Of a DNA stretch of 64,000 bases, positions 9,557-19,102 are shown piece by piece (within the stretch, counting starts at the first letter, position 1; each line of letters begins with the position of its first letter). The position numbers were made by a program, and so were the translations under genes. Under the pieces are notes generated by a model. The model saw only the letters and a program-made list of their open reading frames with translations. It made no database searches and had not been told where the DNA came from. Location: assembly GCF_000331245.1 (NCBI RefSeq), contig NZ_ANFZ01000009.1, positions 558,001-622,000 of the forward strand, read 5' to 3'. Source of the DNA: Blastomonas sp. AAP53 (GTDB lineage Bacteria > Pseudomonadota > Alphaproteobacteria > Sphingomonadales > Sphingomonadaceae).

Positions 9557-9906
9557 CAGCAGTCACCGACGGGACTGTTGCCCGCAAACATCCGGTAATC
9601 GATATTGACCCTTCGGACGATTCCCAGCGTGACCAGCGACAGCATGATTTGCCCGAAGTTCATCGAAAATCGCATGTCGTTGAAGCCCCGCCCTGCCGGA
9701 TCGCTGACGCAGGCGCTGCGTCCGGCGCGTGTTGCAAAGCCCCATGCGAGTATCGTCAGTACTTCGCGGTCTCCGCTCACGGGGCGGGAATTGTCGAGAA
9801 CCAGAAAGGCGTCACCTGCCTGAGACATAAGCTGCCCTGCGAGGCACAACGCCAGAACAACGATAACCGCGTGATAAATCCACATGCTTGCCCCCATCAA
9901 CAGCAT
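9556..9906 (-). CDS. Small membrane-anchored protein coupled to the flavoprotein
   Basis: 116 residues, no family recognised. A single hydrophobic stretch near the N-terminus (WIYHAVIVVLALCLAGQLM) is followed by about 80 polar residues with three Cys (one in the anchor, one mid-protein, one at the extreme C-terminus). ATGs exist at 9906, 9897 and 9885; the last has a GGGGG purine run five bases upstream and may be the true start (109 residues). The stop overlaps the oxidase start, so the pair forms a two-gene operon. Its role as anchor, chaperone or electron carrier for the flavoprotein is inference only. Confidence 0.6.
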   Translation of the reverse strand: MLLMGASMWIYHAVIVVLALCLAGQLMSQAGDAFLVLDNSRPVSGDREVLTILAWGFATRAGRSACVSDPAGRGFNDMRFSMNFGQIMLSLVTLGIVRRVNIDYRMFAGNSPVGDC

Positions 9907-10037
9907 TATATGATGGTTACATATGACAGCGGCGAATGATTCTCAAAGATGGTAGAACGTTATTCTTGTCCGTTATCGATTCATTGGCTTGCTCTGCGAT
10001 GGTTTGCGACCTTCGGCACACGCTGTATAGGTTGCAC

Positions 10038-11255
10038 ATGCATATCCATCCGTTGATCACCGACACCGATTCCCTTGAGCGCCTCTGCGCTCGGCTGGCC
10101 CAGTCCGACTTTGTTGCGGTCGACACGGAGTTCATGCGCGAAAACACCTATTGGCCGGAACTGTGCCTGGTGCAGATCGGCAATCTGGAAGAGGCTGCGG
10201 CCATCGACCCCAAGGCACCGGGCATCGATCTGACCCCGCTGCTCGACCTGCTCACGGAGAATCACGATGTCCTGAAGGTGGTCCATGCCGGGCCGCAGGA
10301 TATCGAGATCATCTTCAACCTCACGGGCAAGACCCCTTCGCCGCTGTTCGATACCCAGGTCGCGGCAATGGCCTTGGGCCAAGCCGAGCAGATCGGCTAT
10401 GCCAACCTCGTCGAAAGCTGGCTGGGCCTGACGGTCGACAAGGGCGCGCGCTTTACCGATTGGTCGCGCCGTCCGCTGGAGGCGCGCCAGATCGACTATG
10501 CGATCGGCGATGTGACGCATCTGGCCAAGATTTTCCCCAAGATGCTCGACAAGCTCCGCCGCACTGGGCGCGGCGCGTGGCTGGATATCGAAATGGAAAA
10601 GCTGGGCGATCCGCGCCAGTACAAGCCCGATCCAGACACCTTGTGGCAGCGCATCCGCCCGCCGGGCCGCAGCGCGCAGATTCTGGGCCGCATGCGCGCG
10701 CTGGCGTGGTGGCGCGAAACCGAGGCGCAGGACAAGAACCTGCCGCGCGGTCGGATCATGAAAGACGAGACACTGGCCGACATCGCCGCGCACCCGCCTT
10801 CGACCCAAGCCGATCTGGGCAAGGTTCGCGGCCTGTCCGCTGCCTGGCGCGAAAACGACATTGGCGCGCGGATGATGGATGCGCTGGTCGCCGCGCGTCC
10901 GCTCAGCGCAGCTGAAATGCCGCCCAAGAGCCCGCGCGGCCCGGCACTGGGAAAGGAAGGCGCACTCGTCGCTGACCTGCTCAAGCTGCTGCTGAAGATC
11001 CGTTCGCGCGAGATCGATGTTGCAGCACGGCTGCTGGCACGCAGCGATGACCTGGAAGCGCTGGCAGCCGGCGTCCGCAAGGGGCTGCCGATCCTGGAAG
11101 GCTGGCGGTTCGAACAGTTCGGGCGCGATGCACTGGCGCTGGTCGAAGGCCGGATGGCATTTGCCATCGCCGATGGCCGGATCAAGATGACGCGCACCGA
11201 ACTGGTGGTCGACCCCGAAACGGTGGTCGCGGCTGCGCTAGCCGAGCAGCCATGA
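10038..11255 (+). CDS. rnd: Ribonuclease D
   Basis: 405 residues from ATG 10038, where MHIHPLITDTDSLERLC matches family N-termini; a frame extending 34 codons upstream is not needed. DEDDy exonuclease motifs are visible: Exo I VAVDTEFMREN, Exo II KVVHAGPQDIEIIF and Exo III YAIGDVTHL. A central HRDC domain (RMRALAWWRETEAQDKNLPRG...) follows. It trims the 3' ends of tRNA precursors and other RNAs in the cytoplasm. The stop overlaps the oxyR start as ATGA, so these genes are coupled. Confidence 0.95.
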   Translation: MHIHPLITDTDSLERLCARLAQSDFVAVDTEFMRENTYWPELCLVQIGNLEEAAAIDPKAPGIDLTPLLDLLTENHDVLKVVHAGPQDIEIIFNLTGKTPSPLFDTQVAAMALGQAEQIGYANLVESWLGLTVDKGARFTDWSRRPLEARQIDYAIGDVTHLAKIFPKMLDKLRRTGRGAWLDIEMEKLGDPRQYKPDPDTLWQRIRPPGRSAQILGRMRALAWWRETEAQDKNLPRGRIMKDETLADIAAHPPSTQADLGKVRGLSAAWRENDIGARMMDALVAARPLSAAEMPPKSPRGPALGKEGALVADLLKLLLKIRSREIDVAARLLARSDDLEALAAGVRKGLPILEGWRFEQFGRDALALVEGRMAFAIADGRIKMTRTELVVDPETVVAAALAEQP

Positions 11256-12172
11256 CGTCCTATCTGCCGACGCTCAAGCAGCTGCAATACCTGGTCGCGC
11301 TCGAGGAACATGGCCATTTCGGCAAGGCGGCAGACGCCTGCTTTGTCACCCAATCCACCCTGTCGGCAGGCCTACGCGAGCTGGAAACGCTGCTGGGCGT
11401 GATGCTGGTCGAGCGCACGCGGCGCGTGGTGCGCTTCACTCCGCTGGGCAACAAGGTCGTCGCCAAGGCGCACCGCATCCTGCGCGAAGCAGAAGAGCTA
11501 TCCGATCTGGTCCGCTCATCGGGCAAGCCGTTGTCCGGCGAATTGCGGATGAGCGTCATCCCCACCATCGCGCCCTTCCTGCTGCCACGCCTGCTGCCCG
11601 GGCTGCGCCGCGAGCAGCCCGACTTGCAGCTGTTCCTGCGCGAGGAGGTCAGCGCGGCGGCGGTCGAATCGCTGCACCACGGCCAGGTGGATTGCGTTCT
11701 TCTAGCGCTGCCTTTCCCGGCGGGGGATGTCGAACACGAGTTGCTGTTCGTCGATCCGCTGTACGTCGCCTTTCCCAAGGACGACCCGCGCGACCCGCCC
11801 GAGCTGGTCTCGCCCGAGCTGATCGACGAATCGCGGTTGTTGCTGCTCGAGGACGGTCATTGCCTGAAGGACCATGCGCTGGCAGCGTGCAACCGGCCCG
11901 AACTGCGCGCCAATGCGATGATGTTCGGCACTTCGCTGCATACGCTGGTGCAGATGGTCGACAACAAGCTGGGTCTGACGCTGCTGCCGCAGATGGCGAT
12001 CGACGCCGGCATCCTCAACAACACCGATATCGTCGCGCGCCCGCTGCTCGCCGATCATGCCTCGCGCGATATTGCGGTCATCTGGCGCCGCAACAGCCCC
12101 CGCGCCGAGGAATTCCGGATGCTGGCGGAAATCTTGCGGCGGGGCCATGCCGAAGGCAAGTGCACGGTCTGA
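11252..12172 (+). CDS. oxyR: Hydrogen peroxide sensor, LysR-family OxyR
   Basis: 306 residues. An N-terminal winged helix (LKQLQYLVALEEHGHFGKAADACFVTQSTLSAGLRELE) is followed by a LysR substrate/sensor domain. Both redox cysteines of OxyR are present: C204 in DGHCLKDHAL and C213 in AACNRPEL, nine residues apart as in E. coli Cys199/Cys208. H2O2 should form this disulfide and switch the regulator to activate antioxidant genes. It is cotranscribed behind rnd, not next to a catalase or ahpC gene, so its targets are elsewhere. Confidence 0.92.
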   Translation: MTSYLPTLKQLQYLVALEEHGHFGKAADACFVTQSTLSAGLRELETLLGVMLVERTRRVVRFTPLGNKVVAKAHRILREAEELSDLVRSSGKPLSGELRMSVIPTIAPFLLPRLLPGLRREQPDLQLFLREEVSAAAVESLHHGQVDCVLLALPFPAGDVEHELLFVDPLYVAFPKDDPRDPPELVSPELIDESRLLLLEDGHCLKDHALAACNRPELRANAMMFGTSLHTLVQMVDNKLGLTLLPQMAIDAGILNNTDIVARPLLADHASRDIAVIWRRNSPRAEEFRMLAEILRRGHAEGKCTV

Positions 12173-12215
12173 TCGACAGAAAACATCGCCCCCCATTGCA
12201 GGGAGTCGCTGATCT

Positions 12216-12767
12216 TCAATCCATGTGCTTCAAGCCGACGCGCAGATAATCCCAGCCCGTAACCAGCGTCAGGATCGCTGCGCTCCACAATGTCACGATG
12301 CCCAGATCGTGCATCCATGGTTGATCGGGAAATCCGCCCGAGAAAATCAGCGTGCCCAGCGCCAGCAGCTGCAGCGTGGTCTTCCATTTGGCCATCTGGG
12401 ACACCGGAACCGACACCTGCAGCCCGGCCAGAAACTCGCGCAGCCCCGAGACCGTGATTTCGCGCAGCAGGATGATCAGCGCCGCAATCATGTGAACACC
12501 ATCGATATTGTCGTTGGCGCACAGGATCAGGATGACCGCAGCCACCATGATCTTGTCGGCTATGGGGTCCAGAAAGATGCCCAGCTTCGACACCGCGCCC
12601 TGCGCACGCGCCAGATAGCCATCGAAATAATCCGTGATTCCCATCAGGCAATACACGACAAAACCGAGCAGATAACCTGTCGTCCAGCCTGGCCACCACA
12701 GCAAGGCGGCGAGCAACGGCACGGTGACAATCCGTGAAAGCGTCAGGATGTTGGGTACGGTCAGCAT
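12216..12767 (-). CDS. pgsA: CDP-diacylglycerol--glycerol-3-phosphate 3-phosphatidyltransferase
   Basis: 183 residues with four or more membrane spans. The CDP-alcohol phosphotransferase signature (DGx2ARx8Gx3Dx3D) is visible as DGYLARAQGAVSKLGIFLDP followed by IADK. It makes phosphatidylglycerophosphate, the committed step to phosphatidylglycerol and cardiolipin, in the inner membrane. It converges with oxyR and is divergent from the lysophospholipid transporter-like gene across 163 bases, a fitting lipid-related neighbour. Confidence 0.95.
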   Translation of the reverse strand: MLTVPNILTLSRIVTVPLLAALLWWPGWTTGYLLGFVVYCLMGITDYFDGYLARAQGAVSKLGIFLDPIADKIMVAAVILILCANDNIDGVHMIAALIILLREITVSGLREFLAGLQVSVPVSQMAKWKTTLQLLALGTLIFSGGFPDQPWMHDLGIVTLWSAAILTLVTGWDYLRVGLKHMD

Positions 12768-12930
12768 AAGTTGTCCGCCTCATAGCCACATTCCGTCCAG
12801 ATGGAAATGGCTTGACCCGTTCTGTTTCGCCCCCGATACGGCGGCTGAGGCTTGCACGTCGTTCCGACATCTCCACGGTCGGGACGAGACGAGGGCAGGC
12901 CGGCGGGTCAATAACAGAGGTACTGACAGC

Positions 12931-14256
12931 ATGGCTTCCGCTGGCGCGCTTTTGAACAAGAGGCGCTTTCTTCCGCTGTTCGTGACCCAGTTGCTCGGCG
13001 CGTTCAACGACAACCTCTACAAGAACGCCATGGTGCTGTTCGTCGTCTACAGCGTGTATAACGACGAAACGGCAGAGACCTGGTTCAGCGCTATTGCAAC
13101 GGCGGTATTCATCCTGCCGTTTTTCCTGCTTTCGGCTCTGGCCGGGCAGTTGGCGGATACGCGCGACAAGGCGGTCATCATCCGCATCGTCAAATTCTGC
13201 GAGATCATCATCATGCTGGTCGGCGGCACCGGGCTCTATCTCGCCTGGGCCGGCACGGCCGTGCACAGCCTTGCCATTCCGCTGATGATGCTCGCGCTGT
13301 TTGCCATGGGCATCCATTCGACATTCTTCGGCCCGATCAAATACGCCATCCTGCCGCAGCATCTGCAGGATGACGAGGTTCTGGGCGGCACCGGCCTGGT
13401 CGAGGCCGGAACGTACATCGCCATTCTGCTAGGCACGATCCTGGCCGGGTGGATTCCGGTCGAGATCGCCGGCATCGCGGTGGTGCTGACCGCCATTGTC
13501 GGATATTTCACCGGGCGACAGGTGCCCCCTGCTCCGCCGATGACCGAACGCACCAAGCTGGACTACAACTTCGTCCGCGCCTCGATCGCGCTGATCAAGG
13601 CGACGATGAAGGTGAAGCGGGTGTTCCTCGCGATCGTTGCCATCAGCTTTTTCTGGACCATCGGCGCGGTGCTGTTCATTCAGTTCCCGCCGCTCGCCAA
13701 GAACGTGCTGACCGCCAGCAAGGAGGTGGCCAGCCTGTTTCTCGTGGTATTCTCGGTCGGCGTAGCCATCGGATCGGTCGCCATCAACGCGCTGCTCAAG
13801 GGAACCGTATCGGCGCGCTATTCGCCGGTATCGGTGATCGTGATGGGGCTGTTCGTGGTCGCGTTCTTCTTCGTGTGCCGCCAATGGGTGCCGGATACCG
13901 GCGGATCGCTGTTCACGGTGGGCGAGTTTGTCAAACACCCGATGGCCGTTCCGCTGCTGCTGTCGCTGCTGGGGATAGCCGTTGCAGGCGGCATGTTCGT
14001 GGTGCCGCTCTATGCGTTTCTCACCACCACGGTGCACAAGAGCGAAGCGGCGCGCACGATCGCTGCCAACAACATCGTCAATTCAGGCGCCATGGTCGTG
14101 GGCTCGCTGATCGCGATCGGCCTGAGCCTGGCCGGGTTGGCGGTGATCTATCAGCTGCTGTTGAGCGCTGCGATGTGCGTCGTGGCAGCGTGGTTGGGCC
14201 ATCTGCTGCACCAGGCGAGCCTCGAGCCGCACGGTGACCACGAGCTCGGCGGCTGA
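12931..14256 (+). CDS. MFS transporter, LplT-like lysophospholipid transporter
   Basis: 441 residues from ATG 12931; the frame is open further upstream, but LPLFVTQLLGAFNDNLYKNAMV right after this Met is the family N-terminal motif. Twelve hydrophobic segments and the LGAFNDNLYK signature place it with LplT-type flippases, which move lysophospholipids across the inner membrane for re-acylation. In many bacteria this transporter is next to or fused with an acyltransferase/acyl-ACP synthetase; here it stands alone, though pgsA is its divergent neighbour. The stop is 5 bases from the convergent DUF2794 stop. Confidence 0.82.
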   Translation: MASAGALLNKRRFLPLFVTQLLGAFNDNLYKNAMVLFVVYSVYNDETAETWFSAIATAVFILPFFLLSALAGQLADTRDKAVIIRIVKFCEIIIMLVGGTGLYLAWAGTAVHSLAIPLMMLALFAMGIHSTFFGPIKYAILPQHLQDDEVLGGTGLVEAGTYIAILLGTILAGWIPVEIAGIAVVLTAIVGYFTGRQVPPAPPMTERTKLDYNFVRASIALIKATMKVKRVFLAIVAISFFWTIGAVLFIQFPPLAKNVLTASKEVASLFLVVFSVGVAIGSVAINALLKGTVSARYSPVSVIVMGLFVVAFFFVCRQWVPDTGGSLFTVGEFVKHPMAVPLLLSLLGIAVAGGMFVVPLYAFLTTTVHKSEAARTIAANNIVNSGAMVVGSLIAIGLSLAGLAVIYQLLLSAAMCVVAAWLGHLLHQASLEPHGDHELGG

Positions 14257-14261
14257 TCGGT

Positions 14262-14609
14262 TTACTCGACCACCCTGACCAGCTTGCGCTCCAGTGGGGC
14301 GAGCACGCCCGACAGTTCATGCCCGCGCTTCAATACCGCGCCGCCTTCGCCGACCAGCGCCCATTGGCCCTGTTTGCGGCGAAATGACGGCCGTTTTTCA
14401 ATGCGATATTCGGGCCGTTCGGTCGCGCGGCGGAAACAGGAAAACACCGCAGCATCGCGGCCCAGTTCCATCGCATAATCGCGCCAGACGCCTGCGGCGA
14501 CAGCCCGTCCGTACAGATCGAGGATGCGGTTCAGCTCTTCACGATCAAAGGCCACCTGGTTAGGGGCCCCAGGAACGGGGAAGAGCGAGACATTGCTGCC
14601 GGGGATCAA
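14262..14609 (-). CDS. DUF2794 family protein
   Basis: 115 residues matching the alphaproteobacterial DUF2794 family: VAFDREELNRILDLYGRAVAAGVWRDYAMELGRDAAVFSCF, then RIEKRPSFRRKQGQWALVGEGG and LKRGHEL. No ATG exists upstream before a stop at 14643, so TTG at 14609 is the most plausible start. Function unknown. It is the last gene of a minus-strand series that includes hda, ppk1, ppx and cysE; 33 bases separate it from cysE. Confidence 0.82.
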   Translation of the reverse strand: MIPGSNVSLFPVPGAPNQVAFDREELNRILDLYGRAVAAGVWRDYAMELGRDAAVFSCFRRATERPEYRIEKRPSFRRKQGQWALVGEGGAVLKRGHELSGVLAPLERKLVRVVE

Positions 14610-14642
14610 GCGGAGGACTCGCTGGACAAGCGCCGCGCCATA

Positions 14643-15392
14643 TCAGGCAGCGGTCCCGCTATCGCGATCGGGTGCGCTGGGAGCAGTGCGTGCGGCCTGC
14701 CGGGCCTCGTCGCGTTCATCGATCAACTGCGTGATGCGTTCCTGCATCTGGCGGATTTCGCACTGTAGCAGCTCGAGCTTTTGCGTCGAAGGGTCGAACG
14801 TCTGGCTGCAGGGCGTGCCATATTGCACGAACCCACGCTGCTTTTCGGTGGCATCCACCGGCGTCGGCCGCGCAGGGATGCCGACCATCACCGATCCGGG
14901 AGCAACATCGCGGGTCACGACAGCATTGGCACCAATCCGCGCGCCCTTGCCGACCGTCAACGGACCGAGAATGGCCGCACCAAGGCTGACGATGACATCG
15001 TCCTCGATCGTCGGGTGGCGCTTGCCACTCACGCCGTCCGTCGGATTGCGGCCGCCCAGGGTCGCGCCCTGATAGATCGTGACATTGTTGCCGATCACTG
15101 CTGTCTCGCCGATGACGACGAACCCGTGGTCGACGAAAAAGAACCGACCGATCTCGGCCCCCGGATGGATGTCGATCGCGGTCAGGAAGCGCGAGAGGTG
15201 ATTGACGAAGCGCGCGAGAAAGAACAGTTCGCCCTTGAACAGCCAATGCGCCACGCGGTGCAGGCCCAGCGCCAGGACGCCCGGGTAGAGCAGGATCTCC
15301 CAGCGCGACCGCGGCGCGGGATCGCGCGCGCGGATCGAATCCAGATATTCGCTCAATGCGCTGAACATGGCGCCATCCCTTTGATCATTCAT
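14643..15392 (-). CDS. cysE: Serine O-acetyltransferase
   Basis: 249 residues from ATG 15392; the frame extends to 15500 but that would run into the ppx coding end, so the shorter start is preferred (a second in-frame ATG is at 15368). The left-handed beta-helix of hexapeptide repeats is clear, with catalytic DIHPGAEIGRFFFVDHG and GKRHPTIEDDV. It acetylates L-serine with acetyl-CoA for cysteine synthesis. The C-terminal tail (YGTPC... then KLELLQCEIRQMQERITQLIDERDE) looks like a coiled coil and is longer than in EpsC-type short enzymes, as in alphaproteobacteria. Confidence 0.93.
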   Translation of the reverse strand: MNDQRDGAMFSALSEYLDSIRARDPAPRSRWEILLYPGVLALGLHRVAHWLFKGELFFLARFVNHLSRFLTAIDIHPGAEIGRFFFVDHGFVVIGETAVIGNNVTIYQGATLGGRNPTDGVSGKRHPTIEDDVIVSLGAAILGPLTVGKGARIGANAVVTRDVAPGSVMVGIPARPTPVDATEKQRGFVQYGTPCSQTFDPSTQKLELLQCEIRQMQERITQLIDERDEARQAARTAPSAPDRDSGTAA

Positions 15393-15438
15393 TCGAAGAT
15401 TAAATAGAGGGTGCGGCCTGACTTTACCAGTGCCCCGG

Positions 15439-16926
15439 TCAGATTGCCCTAGCGCGCAGTCCCAGATACTGGGCCAACCGACGCAAACGGCGTTCGACAA
15501 CCTCTCCCAACAGCGCCTTGTCGGCGCCGTTCAGCACCAGTTCCAGCGTATCTCCGTTACGCCTGAGCGCGGTGCGCCGCAGCACGTCGTGCGTCCCTGC
15601 GCCAAGCCGCTGCGCCAGACGCATCGCCAGCCCCCAGCCGATCGCTCGGTCGAGCATGGGCTCGGGCGCAACGTGCTGATCGAGCGGGAACGGCCGCGGT
15701 CCGCCGCCAAAATTGGTATACAGGGCTTGCCCGATCATCGATCGACCGATCACATCGATACCGACCCAATTGCCATGCAGGGCGATTTCCAGCCCGCGCT
15801 CGGCGCGGAAATCGGGGCTGGCCTGCCAGGCGACGTCGGAAAGGTGGCACGCTGCCATCAGCCAGCGCTGCCAGTGCGGCGGATCATCCGGGAAGACGGG
15901 CGCAATCCATTCGAACAATGGCAGCGAATCCTCGGCAAAGCGCGACTGCAATTGTCCAAAGCGTTCCGTCGCGACCAGCAGCGGATCGCGCTGGCGCACG
16001 TCTTCGTCCATTCGCGCGTACAAAAGCCCTTCCCGCAGTCCAAAGGACGACACCACAAACTCGCTGGGATCCAGGTGACGCTGCATCAGGCGCAGCAGTG
16101 CTATGGCGTCGGTCAGCGTTTCAATGCGTGAAGGAGCAAGGCCCGTCGCCTGGCGCACGGCATCCCTGTCCATCGCGCGGAACCCCGCCAGCACCGCTTC
16201 GGGGCGCGCGGTATCGATATGGTACTGGTGCAGAACACGCAGCGGATAAGCGGTGAGGTGCATGTCGAGCCGGGCAAAGGCGCGCCACGAACCACCAACC
16301 AGGTAGAATGGCTTGCCGCGATGCTGGCTCAGCCAGGGATACGCTTCGACCATGGTCTTGAGCTTGCGGGGCAGTGCGGAGGCATCGCTGCGCCGGATCG
16401 CTGCCGCGCGCAGGACTCCCAGCGGCAGCGTTGCGGTCTCGTGCACCTGTCCATCGGCGACCCGCGCCAGATCGAGACTGCCTCCGCCCAGATCGCCGAC
16501 GATGCCGTCTGCATCGGGGATGGCAGAAAGCACACCCATAGCCGAGGTGCGTGCCTCGTCTTCACCCGAGAGGATGGTGATATCGAGCCCCAGCGCGGCC
16601 ACCCTGCGGGTGAACTCTTCGCCGTTGCTGGCATCGCGTACCGCTGCGGTCGCGACGCACACCGTCTCATCCACATCCATCTCGCGCGCCACGACGCGGA
16701 AGCGCTCCAGCGCCAGGATTGCCCGCGTCATCGAGGCTTCGTCAATCGTGCCGGTTTCCGCCAGCGAACGGCCCAGCCCCGCCATCACCTTTTCGTTGAA
16801 GATCAGCGCGGGATTGCGGCGTGGACCGGAAAACACCACCAGACGCACCGAGTTCGAGCCGATATCGACGATCGCGGTGCGATACAGGTGAACCGGCTGG
16901 TTCTGCTTGCGGATGAAGAAATTCAT
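15439..16926 (-). CDS. ppx: Exopolyphosphatase, Ppx/GppA family
   Basis: 495 residues. The actin-like ATPase fold motifs are visible: VDIGSNSVRLVVFSG near the N-terminus, catalytic Glu region SGEDEARTSAMG and GDLGGGSLDLARV. The C-terminal half fits the HD-like helical domain. Members release orthophosphate from polyphosphate ends and/or hydrolyse pppGpp. It begins 10 bases after ppk1, the common ppk1-ppx arrangement, so synthesis and degradation of polyphosphate are co-regulated at transcription. Ppx versus GppA is decided by context. Confidence 0.92.
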   Translation of the reverse strand: MNFFIRKQNQPVHLYRTAIVDIGSNSVRLVVFSGPRRNPALIFNEKVMAGLGRSLAETGTIDEASMTRAILALERFRVVAREMDVDETVCVATAAVRDASNGEEFTRRVAALGLDITILSGEDEARTSAMGVLSAIPDADGIVGDLGGGSLDLARVADGQVHETATLPLGVLRAAAIRRSDASALPRKLKTMVEAYPWLSQHRGKPFYLVGGSWRAFARLDMHLTAYPLRVLHQYHIDTARPEAVLAGFRAMDRDAVRQATGLAPSRIETLTDAIALLRLMQRHLDPSEFVVSSFGLREGLLYARMDEDVRQRDPLLVATERFGQLQSRFAEDSLPLFEWIAPVFPDDPPHWQRWLMAACHLSDVAWQASPDFRAERGLEIALHGNWVGIDVIGRSMIGQALYTNFGGGPRPFPLDQHVAPEPMLDRAIGWGLAMRLAQRLGAGTHDVLRRTALRRNGDTLELVLNGADKALLGEVVERRLRRLAQYLGLRARAI

Positions 16927-16936
16927 GAGGGGGTGT

Positions 16937-19102
16937 TCACTCTTCGCGCGCGGCGCGGCGATGGAGGCTCAGTTTGGGCACGGCATCGCTGTTCTTGAGC
17001 GCAGTGCCCCGGCCCGACAGCGACGGATTGGTCATGAAATAGCGGTGCAGGTTGAACGGCTTGTCATCGGGGCTGATGCGCAGATACCGGCCCTCACCAT
17101 CCAGCTCCCAGCTTTGCTCGTTGTCGAGCAGATTGGCGACCAGCACCTGTTCGAGCACCTGATCGTGCACGGTCGGGTTCTGGATCGGCAGCATGTATTC
17201 GACCCTGCGGTCGAAATTGCGCGGCATCCAGTCGGCGGAACTGATGAAGACCTTGGCCTTGTCGTTGGGAAGCACATCGCCATTTCCGAACGCCCAGATG
17301 CGGCTGTGCTCCAGAAAGCGCCCGACCACGGATTTCACCCGGATGTTATCCGACATGCCCGGAACACCGGGCCGCAGACAGCAGATGCCGCGAATGACCA
17401 GTTCGATCTGCACGCCGGCATTGCTCGCTGCGTACAGTTTGTCGATCATCGCCGGATCGACCAGCGAGTTCATCTTGGCCCAGATCACGCCAGTCCGGCC
17501 CGCGCGCGCCTCTTCCATTTCATGGTCGATCAGCGCGATCAGATCCTTGCGCATGTCGCGCGGCGACATCGACAGGAGTTCCAGCTTTTCGGGTTCGACA
17601 TAGCCGGTGATATAGTTGAACAGCTGCGCCGCATCACGGCTGGCGCGCGGATCCGCGGTAAAGAAGCTGAGGTCGGTATAGATGCGCGCGGTGACCGGAT
17701 GGTAGTTGCCGGTGCCGAAGTGGCAATAGGTCCGGAAGCCATCGGGCTCGCGCCGCACCACCATCGAAATCTTGGCGTGGGTCTTCCACTCGATAAAGCC
17801 GTAGACCACCTGAACGCCGGCGCGTTCCAGTGCGCTGGCCCACAGCAGGTTCTGCTCCTCGTCGAACCGCGCCTTCAGCTCGACCACAGCGGTCACCGAT
17901 TTGCCGGCCTCTGCCGCTGCGATCAGCGCGTTGATTACCGCCGACTGCTTGCCAGCGCGGTACAGGGTCTGCTTGATCGCCACGACATCGGGGTCTTGCG
18001 CCGCCTGTTTCAGGAACGCGATGACCACCTCGAAGCTCTCATAAGGATGGTGGACGACAATGTCCTTGCTTCTGATCGCTGCAAAGCAATCGCCGTCATG
18101 CTCCCGGATCCGTTCAGGAAATCTCGGCGTAAATGCGGGAAACTTCAGGTCGGGACGATCCTCGTCGACAAGCGCTGCCAGGTCGCCAATGCCCAGGAAA
18201 CCATCATCCGAAGACTTGGTGCCGCCTTCGTGCAGCAGATTGTCGTCGAGCAGTTGGGCCAGTCCATGGTCCATCAGCCGCGAGGTTTCCAGCCGGATCA
18301 CCTCGCCACGCCGCCGTCGCTTGAGCGCGGTGCGGAAATACAGCACGAGGTCTTCGGCCTCTTCCTCGACCTCGATGTCGCTGTCACGAATGATCCGGAA
18401 CAGGCCTGATGCGCGCACATCATAGCCGGGGAACAGTTTGTCGGCGAAGGCAACGACGATCTTCTCCAGCGCGACATACCAGCCCTCATCGCCTGCAATC
18501 CGCAAGAAACGCGGCATCGTTGCGGGCAGCATCACCAGTTCGCGCACAGTCTTGCCGTCAGACCTGCGCTTCAGATCGAAAATCAGGCTGAGCCCCTTGT
18601 TCGGAATGAACGGAAAGGGGTGCGCAGGGTCAAGCGCCTGCGGGGTGAGCACCGGGAAGATCTGCGTGACGAAATGCTCGCGCAGCCAGGCGCGGTTGGC
18701 CTCGTCCAGATCCTCGACATTTGCCTCGACCACGCCGGTCGCGGCAAGGTCAGCGCGCAGTTCGCTCCACACGCGCTGCTGCTGGGCGTTGAGCCGGTCT
18801 ACCGCGCGTTCGATCTCAGCCAGCTGCTGCACCGGGGTGCGGCCGTCGGCCGAGCGTTCCTCGACATGCTGGGCAACCTGACCCACCAGTCCGGCCACGC
18901 GGACCATGAAGAATTCGTCGAGATTGTTCCCCGAAATCGAGAGAAACCGAAGCCGTTCGAGCAGCGGGTGCCGCGGGTTGCAGGCTTCCTCAAGCACGCG
19001 GTCATTGAATGCGAGCCAGCTCAATTCTCGATTGAAATAGCGCCTTTCCGAATCAAGGAGCCGGGAAGTCTTCGTTTCGATTTCAGTCGGTTGAGCCGCC
19101 AT
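16937..19102 (-). CDS. ppk1: Polyphosphate kinase 1
   Basis: 721 residues from ATG 19102, where MAAQPTEIETKTSRL leads into the family start RYFNRELSWLAFNDRVLEEA. Order of domains: helical N domain, head domain, two PLD-like catalytic domains. The phosphorylated catalytic His is in YCHFGTGNYHPVTARIYTDL. Also visible are NLDEFFMVRVAG and RGICCLRPG. It makes polyphosphate from ATP at the membrane. The start overlaps the hda coding end by 20 bases in another frame, so translation is probably coupled. Confidence 0.97.
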   Translation of the reverse strand: MAAQPTEIETKTSRLLDSERRYFNRELSWLAFNDRVLEEACNPRHPLLERLRFLSISGNNLDEFFMVRVAGLVGQVAQHVEERSADGRTPVQQLAEIERAVDRLNAQQQRVWSELRADLAATGVVEANVEDLDEANRAWLREHFVTQIFPVLTPQALDPAHPFPFIPNKGLSLIFDLKRRSDGKTVRELVMLPATMPRFLRIAGDEGWYVALEKIVVAFADKLFPGYDVRASGLFRIIRDSDIEVEEEAEDLVLYFRTALKRRRRGEVIRLETSRLMDHGLAQLLDDNLLHEGGTKSSDDGFLGIGDLAALVDEDRPDLKFPAFTPRFPERIREHDGDCFAAIRSKDIVVHHPYESFEVVIAFLKQAAQDPDVVAIKQTLYRAGKQSAVINALIAAAEAGKSVTAVVELKARFDEEQNLLWASALERAGVQVVYGFIEWKTHAKISMVVRREPDGFRTYCHFGTGNYHPVTARIYTDLSFFTADPRASRDAAQLFNYITGYVEPEKLELLSMSPRDMRKDLIALIDHEMEEARAGRTGVIWAKMNSLVDPAMIDKLYAASNAGVQIELVIRGICCLRPGVPGMSDNIRVKSVVGRFLEHSRIWAFGNGDVLPNDKAKVFISSADWMPRNFDRRVEYMLPIQNPTVHDQVLEQVLVANLLDNEQSWELDGEGRYLRISPDDKPFNLHRYFMTNPSLSGRGTALKNSDAVPKLSLHRRAAREE

